Positions 1-11,293 of a DNA stretch of 64,000 nt are shown piece after piece; positions within the stretch are counted from its first letter, which is position 1; each line of letters opens with the position of its first letter. A program made the translations under genes and the position numbers. The DNA comes from Scalesia atractyloides. Lineage: Eukaryota > Streptophyta > Magnoliopsida > Asterales > Asteraceae. The notes below the pieces were generated by a model. That model was not told the origin of the DNA, did not search any database, and saw only the letters and a program-made list of their open reading frames with translations. Where the stretch lies: NCBI GenBank assembly GCA_947069175.1, contig CAMTDV010001633.1, positions 60,556,102 through 60,620,101 of the forward strand, given 5' to 3'.

Positions 1-786
1 TCGGACCAATCTTTCCTATTCTTACCGACGGTTTTCTCTAAGATACGCTTGATACTGCGATTCGCATTCTCCACTTGTCCACTCGTTTGTGGATGGTAGG
101 CGGTAGACAAACGACGAGTGACTTCGTAGCGTGCAAGAAACTTCTCCATCAATGCATTGCAAAAGTGAAAACCACGGTCAATAATTAAGGCTTTAGGTGT
201 ACCGAAACGACAAAAGAGTTTCTTGAGGAAATTCAATACCACTCGGGCTTCATTCGTGGTAAGAGCTTGAGCCTCAACCCACTTGGACACGTAGTCGATT
301 GCAACAAGTATATATTGATTCCCTTTCGAGGTGGGGAAAGGTCCCATGAAGTCAATGTCCCAAACATCAAAAACCTCCAACACTTGGCTCGGGTTTTGAG
401 GCATCTCATCCTTGGCCGAAATGTTGACGGTTTCTTGACAAGCGTCACACGTTTTCACGAACCCCTTGGCATCATGAAGTATGTTTGGCCAATAGAACCC
501 ACAATCGAACACCTTTTGTGCGGTCACATAGGCACCATGATGGCCTCCCGTTAGACCCTCATGCACATGTTTAAGGATGTTCCAACCCTCCTCTCTCGAC
601 ACACAATGTCTCAGAATCCTATCTCCTCTTATCCTAAAGAAAGGGGTCATCCCACACATACTTCCTCGACTCACTAAGGAACTTCCTACGTTGTTATGTG
701 GTCATCCCCTTAACAATATTGCCACTAGAAAGATAATTCGCTAAATCACAAAACCACGGCAATCCTTCCCTCTCGGCCTCTACAAA
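1..786 (-). pseudogene. Athila integrase, partial and degenerate
   Basis: Read on the minus strand this is the retroviral-type integrase that inserts element cDNA into the host genome. A zinc-binding HHCC domain is visible at about 430-600 (GGHHGAY, then TCDACQ). The catalytic core follows at about 1-360, with IDFMGPFP, the block around VAIDYVSKWVEA, and a late block reading STAYHPQTSGQVEN. The second catalytic region, normally ISDRG-like, reads IIDRGFHF here, so the usual serine-aspartate context is altered. The C-terminus is cut by the window edge. No open frame spans the region, so it is a decayed copy. It follows RNase H directly, as expected for Ty3/gypsy pol. Confidence 0.85.
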
Positions 787-2590
787 CTAAATTGATTTGT
801 GAGGGAACGTATCCCATATCTCCTCCTCATGAATCTCCTCCCTCTTAGGGTCCTCTAGACGTGAAAGGTGGTCGGCGGCTATGTTCTCAGCCCCACTCTT
901 ATCTCTAATTTTGATGTCAAACTCGGAAAGCAAGAGGATCCACCGAATAAGTCGAGGTTTAGCGTCTTTCTTTTGGAAAAGAAAACACAACGCGGAATGG
1001 TCAGTGAAGACTATGGTCTTAGAAAGCACAAGGTATGAGCAGAATTTATCGAAGCGAATACTACGGCTAAGAGCTCCTTTTTAGTTGTGGTGTAATTATC
1101 TTGAGCATCATTCAACGTTTTTCGTAGTAAATCGGGTGAGTGTTTTCCCTTCTTTTTCCTAAAACCGCTCAAACGGCATAGGCACTCGCATCGCACATGA
1201 GCTCAAAGGGCAAGCTCCAGTCGGGCGAGATAAGAATGGGTGCACTAACAAGTTGTTCCTTCAAAAAGTTGAAGGCCTTGAGACATTCCTCGTCAAAGAC
1301 GAATGGAACATATTTCTCTAGCAGACGGGTCATAGGGCGCGTGATCTTAGAGAAATCCCTAATGAAACGTCTATAGAAGCCCGCATGACCTAAGAAACTA
1401 CGAATCGACTTCACGCTAGTGGGTGGAGGCAACCTACTAATAGTGTCTATTTTTTCCCTATCTACCTCTATGCCATCCCTCGAAATCTTATGACCTAGCA
1501 CAATCCCTTCGATCACCATGAAGTGACACTTCTCCCAATTTAGCATCAACTTCATCTCAACACATCTCTTCCACATCCTCTCTAAATTACTCAAACACTG
1601 ATAGAAAAAGTTGCCATACACCGAAAAATCGTCCATGGAACTCTCAATCATATCCTGAAATATGGCAACCATACACCGCTGAAAGGTCGCTGGAGCGTTA
1701 CACAGCCCAAACGGCATTTGTCGGTACGCAAAAGTGCCGTAGGGGCAGGTGAAGGTGGTTTTATCCTGATCCTCTAGTGCGGGGGATCTGGAAATAACCA
1801 GAAAAGCCGTCGAGAAAACAGTGAACTATTGACCCGCGAGACGCTCCAACATCTGATCGATAAAGGACAATGGGAAGTGGTCTTTTCGGGTGGCATCATT
1901 CAATTTCCGGTAATCGATGCACACACGCTAACCCGTGACCGTGCGAGAAGGGATAAGCTCATTTTTCGAATTCATGACAACGGTCATCCCTCTCTTCTTA
2001 TGGACAACCTGAGTGGGGCTCACCCATGGTGAATCTGAAATAAGATATATCATCTCGGCATCTAAAAGTTTCATCACCTCCTTCTTCACTACATCTTGCA
2101 TGTTTGGATTGCGGTGTCTATGAGGCTGCACCACCGGTTTAAAATTTTCCTCCATGAGAATCGGTTGAGTGCAATAAGAAGGGCTTATGCCCTTAATGTC
2201 AGACAACCTCCATGCAATGGCCTCTTTGTTGGCCCTCAACACATCCAACAATTTCAACTTCTCACCTTCCCCTAATTTCGATGATATGATAACGGGTAGC
2301 TCGGAACCCTCCCCTAAATAGGCAGACTCTAAGTGAGATGGAAGGACCTTAAGCTCTAAGGGTGCGGGTTGGGTGGTGTCATCACTAACGGCTAGTACCT
2401 CGGGAATCAAAGAAATCCCCTCATCCTCACTCTCATCGAATCCTAACGTCTCCTCATCAACTACCTCTCCTCCTACCAAGTCGGCTCCACTAATAAACAC
2501 TAGACAATGGTCAACGCATGAGATGAATGAATTCAAGAAATACATGGAACGGCATGGACCACTATAGTCATCGGACCTCGGATGGTTCAT
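787..2590 (-). pseudogene. Athila reverse transcriptase-RNase H with upstream linker, degenerate
   Basis: This pol segment copies element RNA into DNA and removes the RNA strand. From the 5' side (2590 downward) there is an acidic linker, then RT starting at WVSPTQVV. The VCIDYRKLND block (about 1890-1930) and CPYGTFAYRQMPFGLCNAP (about 1680-1750) follow. The YxDD box is MDDF at about 1630. RNase H comes next with FTDHSALCFLFQKKDAKP and ends in ADHLSRLE at about 850. Lesions are visible. The tryptophan codon just before VCIDYRKLND is TAG, another stop follows the QMLERLAG block, and frames change near 1180 and 1020. Domain order and wording fit Athila. The protein is inactive as encoded. Confidence 0.88.
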
Positions 2591-3374
2591 GGAACGGTCA
2601 ATCTCAAGGTAACTCTCTCCTCACCGACTCGAAGGGTAATCTGACCATCATAAACATCTATGAGAGCTTTCGCGGTACGCAAGAAAGGACGACCTAATAT
2701 GATAGGAACCCTCTCGTCAGCTTCCATATCAAGAATAACGAAATCGGAGGGAAAAACGAACTTGTCGACCTTAACAAGCAAATTCTCGACAACACCCCTT
2801 GGAACTTCACGGACCGATCGGCTAAGGACAATGTCATACGGGTAGGTGAAAGTTCACCTAAGTCAAGCTTCTCGTAGAGAGAGAAGGGCATCAAATTGAT
2901 GCTAGCACCTAGGTCGGCTAAGGCTCGAGTGTTGGTGTTACTATCGAATAGACATGGGATGGTAAAAATACCAGGATCGGTGAGCTTCTCGGGAAGCTTG
3001 TTTAGAACAACTGCTGAACACCCTCCATTCAATGGAACATTGGACAACTCCCCTAATTTCTCCTTGTTTCGAAGAAGGTCTTTCAAGAACTTGGCGTACT
3101 TAGGCATGGATTGGAGTGCCTCTATGAAGGGTAGATTAATCTTCAGTTGCTTGAAGATGTCTAAAAAATGCACGTATTCCCTAGAGTACTTTTGGTTCTT
3201 AAGACGTAACGGAAACGGAAGACGGGAATGGTCCACAAGTGGAGACGGTCTAACGTCTACGGGCGGTTTCTCAACTCTCTTCTCACCTAGGGGCTCACCG
3301 GGCTGTGCGGTACTTGCTGGGACTAGCCTAGGTTGCACTTTGCCGGGCGCCTCCATCTCAATCTCTTCATCCAT
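2587..3374 (-). pseudogene. Athila aspartic protease region, degenerate
   Basis: This is the retropepsin-like protease that cleaves the gag-pol polyprotein. The active-site segment reads LADLGASINLMP (about 2890-2925), with the DLGA form of the DTGA/DSGA motif. The second conserved block, IILGRPFLRTAKALID, is at about 2665-2712 but in a different frame from the first. A frameshift therefore separates the halves near 2780. The upstream part (3374 to about 3000) is a proline- and charge-rich gag-protease linker with LPFPLRLKNQ. It lies between gag and RT, the expected place. Confidence 0.85.
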
Positions 3375-3401
3375 AACTTCCTCATCATCTTCTACCTCTC
3401 T

Positions 3402-4835
3402 CTACTCAACTCTAGGGTTTCCTATGGTTTTGCCACTACGAGTGGTAATGGCTTTGGCATGAGCATTGTGGGAGTTAGGGTTCTGCTGGGTATGACCCGC
3501 GAATTGACCAGGTGCCCAATGCTCTAGCTTTCTAGATATGTCACCTACGACCCTTTGAAGGTCTTGGAACGAAGACTGTTGGTTCTTAAGCATAAGGTCA
3601 TGGTCAGCGAGTGTCTTTTGGGTGGTTTGGTCTTTAACGAGTAATTGGCTCATCATGGCTTCTAACCTCTGAAGACATCCCCTACATCACTAGTTGAACC
3701 CTGATTTGGTTGACCCAGACTATTTGACCCCTCACCCCTAACTTGACTATTGAACCCCTTATTGAACTGGCCATTCGCACCCCCACCATAAAACGAACCC
3801 TGTCCCCTGTTTGGATTTTGAGCTACTTGGAAACTAGGGGGATTACCGGTGGAATGAAAGTTATTATTGTTATTGAAATTATTACTTTTTTATGCCACCC
3901 TGAGTTGAAATTCCTACCAAATCCACCACCCTGACCTCTACCTAGACCCCCTCCTATGAAATCAACATGCTCCTCACCAACTAACAATGGACACGCTCCC
4001 GTATCATGACCCCCTCGACAATACTCACACTTATCAACCTTCGCCTTAATCTCTTTGAGTTCTCTTGTGACGTTTTCCAACACGGCGGCTATACTAGGAT
4101 CCATGTTGACATGGTTCACTCCACGAGTGGGCGTACTAGTAGTGGCATTCGAATTTCCACTTGAATACCGTCGATCGGATCGCTACTGAGATTGAGATTG
4201 AGATTGGGCAAAGTTCTCGAAATGCCCTAAACACTCGGCAACTGAAATTTTTCCAATCATATGACCTCCCGCATTAGTGTCAAAACAATCACGAGTCTCT
4301 TGGGTGAGACCTTATAGAATTTTTCACAAAGAGCCCAATCAGAAAGACCATGCTGGGAGCAACGAGCGACAAGGTTTTGAAACCGCTCCCAAGCAAGGTA
4401 GTAGGGCTCGTCGGGCTCCATGTAGAATGAATGAATTTGATCGCGATGACGTGAAGCTTTTGCGGGCGGGAAATACTTGTTCAGAAAAGCTTGACGGAGA
4501 CCCGCCCAAGTAGTGAAAGTGCCGGCCGGTTGAGATTCCAACCAAGTAGCTACACGGCCGGAGAGTGAAAATGGGAAAATGTGATGATAAGGAGCATCAT
4601 TGGGAGCTCCTTGAAGGTTAAATGTGGCAAGCATGCGGGAGAAACGGTTTATGTGGGCGGGCGAATCCTCGTCCTCACAACCGTGGAAATGGATGGTATT
4701 GATGATGGCTTGCATGTCGTAGGATGGAATCTGCCATGAGTTCTCGTTTATTATGGGTGGAACGGTAATGGGTGAAGTGAGACCGGTGAAACCGGCAGTG
4801 GCTTGTTGGTGGACAGTTTGTCTACGGTCGGCCAT
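3402..4835 (-). pseudogene. Athila gag (capsid and nucleocapsid), frameshifted
   Basis: This is the structural protein of the virus-like particle. The capsid-like part (4257-4835) contains a Retrotrans_gag-type pattern: SLSGRVATWLESQPAG, then FLNKYFPPAKASRHRDQI, then a WERF segment. A nucleocapsid zinc knuckle, CEYCRGGHDTGAC (C-x2-C-x4-H-x4-C), is at about 4000-4040 in another frame. A polar tail (3402-3656) follows. The first usable ATG is at 4833-4835, although the frame stays open some distance upstream without an ATG. At least two frame changes, near 4257 and 3820, break the gene. The primer site lies about 370 bases upstream, the usual leader position. Confidence 0.87.
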
Positions 4836-5207
4836 TTGGACGACGCGTGGGCTTTGTAGACGGGAAGGTGGTGGGGAATTATGGGGTGAAGACTTCGGCG
4901 TGAAGTCAAAGTTTGGTAGTTTAGATTGGAGGGTAGAGTCAGAATGGGTGGGAGATGAAGGAAGTGGTGTACTTACCTGGGAAGATGAAGAAGAGAAGGT
5001 TGACTTATCCGTCGGTAGCTTTGGCGAAGGTCCCTATGAGCGCAGATGTGGCATCACTGCAAGCAAAAAAAACGCCTACCAAAGAAAACAGACAATAGTT
5101 ACTAAGACTCAAATAAAAATTAAAAGACTAAAACAAACCAAAATAAAACACCTAGCACGTATATGTCAATTAAGTTTATCAAAGCTAATAAACACAATTG
5201 CCAAGAG

Positions 5208-5225
5208 TCCCCGGCAACGGCGCAA
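5208..5225 (-). other. primer-binding site, tRNA-Asp type
   Basis: Read on the minus strand this is TTGCGCCGTTGCCGGGGA, six bases after the LTR end. Except for one base near its start it is complementary to the 3' end of plant tRNA-Asp(GTC), the usual Athila primer. It fixes both the strand of the element and the LTR boundary. Confidence 0.88.
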
Positions 5226-5231
5226 AAAACT

Positions 5232-8200
5232 TGATGCGTGCTAAACAGACTACTAAAATTAACTAAGTTAGACTCTCTAAGCTAGACGCTACAAAGCTTT
5301 AAATCTAGACTCGACTTAAACCTAAACCACACAATCGGCAAGTGTACCGATCAATGTAGTATAACCAAAGTAATTCCGGATATCGAACCCACAGGACTCT
5401 ATTAATTACGCTAATTAGACTCTGAAAGACTCGGACAGACACGACTCAAACTGTTTAAATTGTTTTTTTTTTGGGGGGGGTACGGAAAATCTAAGGAAAT
5501 CTATTTTAAACTAATTATTAACTAAGATTCTACTAATACGAACTAGAATGAAGATTGTTCTCAAGTGATGATGGAGACTACCTAGACTAGAATCCTGAAT
5601 TGATGTTAAGAATTTACGATTTAAGTCAATTACACGTTTTATGGAACCGGGATCTTATGATACTAAACCTATTAAACACCAACTAAGCCCCTCAACCCTT
5701 CTCGAGGTGAAACTTATGGCATTACCTAGGCCGTTAGTCCTACCGGTTATTAGACGTCTTTCCAGTTGTCTAATTATTGTGTAAATACCCTAATGTTGAC
5801 CTACTCTTTTCCAATTATAGATCTAGGGTAGTTTGAATATCCTAACTTGACTTGATAGACTAATACACCGACGGGTCAACTAATTCATGACTTTTCCAAA
5901 GACTGTCTACAGCAATTCGTCGGGTAAGACCTACCAATAGCCCCCACCTTCCAGCTATAAGGACTAGTAGAACACTAAGACCTAGCAAATTACTAACTAT
6001 GACTTCTAAGGTTTATCGGCCGATTCGCCCTAAAGATAAAACACACAGTCAAAGCTCTAGCATGAACCTATTCCGTAGAAGACAACCACCAAAAGATTCA
6101 CACGAAGCAATAGATAACAAAGAACCAAATCAAAGTATACATACACACCAAGTAGAATAATCAAACTCCTTACAAAACACATTAACCCATAAAAACATGT
6201 AATTAACGAAAAAGGTTCAAACTTTATTCAATCCATTCATCGTAGTCTAGGCAGTTAAGAGGTTAGCCAAGCATAGTCATTAATGAAAACAAACAAAGTT
6301 AAACAAGCAAGAATTCATCGTTACAAGTTCGGAAAAGAGAAATCAAACAAACAAGGATTATAAAACCCGAGCAAGTCTTCAATCTTCAATCTTTACTTCC
6401 CTGGATGATTCCTGAGCTTCAAACCCTTCAATTGCAGCTAAATCTCCTCCAAAATCAGCTTGTCAACTCTCAAAATTCGTAACCATAATGAAGGTTAATT
6501 AAGTTTCATTATATGCTCCAAAATCTAGCTCAACCCGAATCAACAAAGCTCTTTTTCGTGAACGGGGACCCCGTCGCGCAACGCGACGGGTATGAGGCAG
6601 GGGGTCCCGTATGGCGCCACCCCTTAGTTACTGATTTTATTCTTCGTTTACTCGGTTTCGCGTTCGGTTCCCGTTTTCCTTCCAAACTGCTACTATTTCT
6701 TCGTTTTTCAACACTTTAAGCAACAGGACTTGAAATCAAAGCTTAACGTCAACAGTATCGAAATTGTTTTTTTTTTTGGGGGGGTACGGAAAATCTAAGG
6801 AAATCTATTTTAAACTAATTATTAACTAAGATTCTACTAATACGAACTAGAATGTAGATTGTTCTCAAGTGATGATGGAGACTACCTAGACTAGAATCCT
6901 GAATTGATGTTAAGAATTTACGATTTAAGTCAATTACACGTTTTATGGAACTGGGATCTTATGATACTAAACCTATTAAACCAACTAAGCCCCTCAACCC
7001 TTCTCGAGGTGAAACTTATGGCATTACCTAGGCCGTTAGTCCTACCAGTTATTAGATGTCTTTCCAGTTGTCTAATTATTGTGTAAATAACCTAATGTTG
7101 ACCTACTCTTTTCCAATTATAGATCTAGGGTAGTTTGAATATCCTAACTTGACTTGATAGACTAATACACCGACGGGTCAACTAATTCATGACTTTTCCA
7201 AAGACTGTCTACAGCAATTCATCGGGTAAGACCTACCAATAGCCCCCACCTTCCAACTATAAGGACTAGTAGAACACTAAGACCTAGCAAATTACTAACT
7301 ATCACTTCTAAGGTTTATCCGCCGATTCGCCCTAAAGATCAAAAACACACAGTCAAAGATCTAGCATGAACCTATTCCGTAGAAGACAACCACCAAAAGA
7401 TTCACACGAAGCAATAGATAACAAAGAACCAAATCAAAGTATACATACACACCAAGTAGAATAATCAAACTCCTTACAAAACACATTAACCCATAAAAAC
7501 ATGTAATTAACGAAAAAGGTTCAAACTTTATTCAATCCATTCATCGTAGTCTAGGCAGTTAAGAGGTTAGCCAAGCATAGTCATTAATGAAAACAAACAA
7601 AGTTAAACAAGCAAGAATTCATCGTTACAAGTTCGGAAAAGAGAAATCAAACAAACAAGGATTATAAAACCCGAGCAAGTCTTCAATCTTCAATCTTTAC
7701 TTCCCTGGATGATTCCTGAGCTTCAAACCCTTCAATTGCAGCTAAATCTCCTCCAAAATCAGCTTGTTAACTCTCAAAATTCGTAACCATAATGAAGGTT
7801 AATTAAGTTTCATTATATGCTCCAAAATCTAGCTCAACCCGAATCAACAAAACTCTTTTTCGTGAACAGGGACCCCGTCGCGCAACGCGACGGGTATGAG
7901 GCAGGGGGTACCGTATGGCGCCGCCCCTTAGTTACTGATTTTATTCTTCGTTTACTCGGTTTCGCGTTCGGTTCCCGTTTTCCTTCCAAACTGCTACTAT
8001 TTCTTCGTTTTTCAACACTTTAAGCAACAGGACCTGAAATCAAAGCTTAATGTCAGCAGTATCGAAATTGTTTTTTTTTGGGGGGGGGGGGGGTACGAAA
8101 AATCTAAGGAAATCTATTTTAAACTAATTATTAACTAAGATTCTACTAATACGGACTAGAATGAAGATTGTTCTCAAGTGATGATGGAGACTACCTAGAC

Positions 8201-10761
8201 TAGAATCCTGAATTGATGTTAAGAATTTACGATTTAAGTCAATTACACGTTTTATGGAACTGGGATCTTATGATAGTAAACCTATTAAACCAACTAAGCC
8301 CCTCAACCCTTCTCGAGGTGAAACTTATGGCATTACCTAGGCCGTTAGTCCTACCGGTTATTAGACGTCTTTCCAGTTGTCTTATTATTGTGTAAATACC
8401 CTAATGTTGACCTACTCTTTTCTAATTATAGATCTAGGGTAGTTTGAATATCCTAACTTGACTTGATAGACTAATACACCGACGGGTCAACTAATTCATG
8501 ACTTTTCCAAAGACTGTCTACAGCAATTCGTCGGGTAAGACCTACCAATAGCCCCCACCTTCCAGCTATAAGGACTAGTAGAACACTAAGACCTAGCAAA
8601 TTACTAACTATGACTTCTAAGGTTTATCGGCCGATTCGCCCTAAAGATCAAAAACACACAGTCAAAGATCTAGCATGAACCTATTCTGTAGCAGACAACC
8701 ACCAAGATTCACACGAAGCAATAGATAACAAAGAACCAAATCAAAGTATACATACACACCAAGTAGAATAATCAAACTCCTTACAAAACACATTAACCCA
8801 TAAAAACATGTAATTAACGAAAAAGGTTCAAACTTTATTCAATCAATTCATCGTAGTCTAGGCAGTTAAGAGGTTAGCCAAGCATAGTCATTAATGAAAA
8901 CAAACAAAGTTAAACAAGCAAGAATTCATCGTTACAAGTTCGGAAAAGAGAAATCAAACAAACAAGGATTATAAAACCCGAGCAAGTCTTCAATCTTCAA
9001 TCTTTACTTCCCTGGATGATTCCTGAGCTTCAAAACCTTCAATTGCAGCTAAATCTCCTCCAAAATCAGCTTATCAACTCTCAAAATTCGTAACCATAAT
9101 GAAGGTTAATTAAGTTTCATTATATGCTCCAAAATCTAGCTCAACCCGAATCAACAAAACTCTTTTTCGTGAACAAGGACTGTCGCGTAACGCGACGGGT
9201 ATGAGGCAGGGGGGTCCCGTATGGCGCCGCCCCTTAGCTACTGATTTTATTCTTCGTTTACTCGGTTTCGCGTTCGGTTCCCGTTTTCCTTCCAAACTGC
9301 TACTATTTCTTCGTTTTTCAACACTTTAAGCAACAGGACCTGAAATCAAAGCTTAACGTCAGCAGTATCTTAATTGTTTTTTTTTTGGGGGGGGGGGTAC
9401 GGAAAATCTAAGGAAATCTATTTTAAACTAATTATTAACTAAGATTCTACTAATACGAACTAGAATGAAGATTGTTCTCAAGTGATGATGGAGACTACCT
9501 AGACTAGAATCCTGAATTGATGTTAAGAATTTACGATTTAAGTCAATTACACGTTTTATGGAACCGGGATCTTATGATACTAAACCTATGAAACACCAAC
9601 TAAGCCCCTCAACCCTTCTCGAGGTGAAACTTATGGCATTACCTAGGCCGTTAGTCCTACCGGTTATTAGACGTCTTTCCAGTTGTCTAATTATTGTGTA
9701 AATACCCTAATGTTGACCTACTCTTTTCCAATTATAGATCTAGGGTAGTTTGAATATCCTAACTTGACTTGATAGACTAATACACCGACGGGTCAACTAA
9801 TTCATGACTTTTCCAAAGACTGTCTACAGCAATTCGTCGGGTAAGACCTACCAATAGCCCCCACCTTCCAGCTATAAGGACTAGTAGAACACTAAGACCT
9901 AGCAAATTACTAACTATCACTTCTAAGGTTTATCGGCCGATTCGCCCTAAAGATCAAAAACACACAGTCAAAGATCTAGCATGAACCTATTCCGTAGCAG
10001 ACAACCACCAAGATTCACACGAAGCAATAGATAACAAAGAACCAAATCAAAGTATACATACACACCAAGTAGAATAATCAAACTCCTTACAAAACACATT
10101 AACCCATAAAAACATGTAATTAACGAAAAAGGTTCAAACTTTATTCAATCCATTCATCGTAGTCTAGGCAGTTAAGAGGTTAGCCAAGCATAGTCATTAA
10201 TGAAAACAAATAAAGTTAAAGAAGCAAGAATTCATCGTTACAAGTTCGGAAAAGAGAAATCAAACAAACAAGGATTATAAAACCCGAGCAAGTCTTCAAT
10301 CTTCAATCTTTACTTCCCTGGATGATTCCTGAGCTTCAAAACCTTCAATTGCAGCTAAATCTCCTCCAAAATCAGCTTGTCAACTCTCAAAATTCGTAAC
10401 CATAATGAAGGTTAATTAAGTTTCATTATATGCTCCAAAATCTAGCTCAACCCGAATCAACAAAACTCTTTTTCGTGAACAGGGACCCCGTCGCGTAACG
10501 CGACGGGTATGAGGCAGGGGGGTCCCGTATGGCGCCGCCCCTTAGCTACTGATTTTATTCTTCGTTTACTCGGTTTCGCGTTCGGTTCCCGTTTTCCTTC
10601 CAAACTGCTACTATTTCTTCGTTTGTCAACACTTTAAGCAACAGGACCTGAAATCAAAGCTTAACGTCAGCAATATCGAAATTCTAACCTAAACTAGACT
10701 CAAACTAACTAAAAACGGACCAAAATGTATACTATAAACACATGTACTTTGCAGTACATCA
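5232..10761 (-). mobile_element. 5' LTR of the Athila element, 5.5 kb, internally amplified
   Basis: The plus strand begins TGATGCGTGC and ends CAGTACATCA, giving short inverted TGATG/CATCA-like termini as in Athila LTRs. One side abuts the primer site and the other abuts older Athila sequence. The outer parts are single copy: 5232-5462 holds a conserved LTR end around AAGTGTACCGATCAATGTAG, and 10685-10761 is the other end. Between them lie four tandem 1.3-kb copies. Without the extra copies the LTR would be about 1.6 kb, a normal size for the lineage. Confidence 0.88.
5463..10684. repeat. four head-to-tail copies of a 1.3-kb LTR segment
   Basis: The units run about 5463-6766, 6767-8070, 8071-9376 and 9377-10684 (1304, 1304, 1306 and 1308 bp). 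They differ by scattered substitutions and by the length of a T-run followed by a G-run at the start of each unit. Each junction falls at AAATT followed by G (or C after the last copy), so the unit ends share AAATT microhomology. Every unit carries a CpG-rich imperfect palindrome near its end (6571-6590, 7875-7894, 9181-9200, 10488-10507). Short open frames in each copy are repeat-borne and not genes. Confidence 0.95.
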
Positions 10762-10766
10762 TTGGG

Positions 10767-11160
10767 ATATATTTGATAGGGATTGTGTTTGGTTAATTTC
10801 AGTTGATAATCGTGTGATAACCTCTCGTTGCTAATCAATCAGAATACTTAATCCTCTTTTATCACAATCAATTAATTGGATTATACGGTTATGTCTATGT
10901 AACTGTAAACAATTACATAAATTGAAATCATCTTGAATATGAAATCCAGAGGAAGCATCGTTTCTCCTATTGATTACAACCGCGTTTTTAGAATTTGTTA
11001 GTAAATCAACAAACCAAACAACCTGAGTTTACATTTTTGCACGTAGTTAATCATTACTTATTTCATAATGCTTTCCACCAGACTCCTCTGGATTCGGTAC
11101 CCTGCTTACCCTAGCTACTAGGTTAATTAGGATTTTGCATGACCCGTTCGAAAGTCATCA
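10767..11160 (+). mobile_element. 5' LTR remnant of the gag-protease Athila-like element
   Basis: AT-rich DNA ending in TCATCA immediately before the primer site at 11164, which marks the LTR 3' end. The 5' part of this LTR is not visible in place, because the other Athila element inserted at 10761/10762. The remaining LTR start would lie beyond the left window edge. Confidence 0.65.
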
Positions 11161-11163
11161 AAA

Positions 11164-11181
11164 TGGCGCCGTTGCCGGGGA
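11164..11181 (+). other. primer-binding site, tRNA-Asp type
   Basis: TGGCGCCGTTGCCGGGGA is an exact complement of the 3' end of plant tRNA-Asp(GTC), including the CCA-derived TGG. It starts three bases after the LTR end. Confidence 0.92.
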
Positions 11182-11293
11182 GTCGTATGCAAAGTGTTTT
11201 GTTTTAAGTATTTTTATAATAGTGTTATTTCTTTCTTGTTCAGAATTACGCGAGGTTTCTTGTTTGTGCGTGTGCAGGTGAATTTCTACTTGT

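Larger units (their letters stand above)
1..10761 (-). mobile_element. Athila-type Ty3/gypsy retrotransposon, partial at the window start
   Basis: On the minus strand the order is 5' LTR (5232-10761), tRNA-Asp primer site, gag, protease, RT, RNase H, integrase. That is the gag-pro-RT-RH-IN order of Ty3/gypsy. The RT-RNase H wording (an MDDF form of the YxDD box, and KSGAENIAADHLSRL at the end of RNase H) is typical of the Athila lineage. The integrase C-terminus, any env-like region and the 3' LTR lie before base 1. Stops and frameshifts occur in every domain, so this copy is not autonomous. It inserted into the LTR of a second Athila-like element. The putative target duplication on the right side is TTGGG at 10762-10766, and its partner is outside the window. 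Confidence 0.9.

Noticed and set aside
4753..5244. 163-codon plus-strand frame over the gag leader
   Set aside because: It is antisense to the Athila gag start and primer site, with no domain.
6513..9295. Repeated 60-68-codon open frames in the Athila LTR
   Set aside because: Each recurs at the same place in every 1.3-kb unit, contains no domain, and is antisense or non-coding relative to the element.
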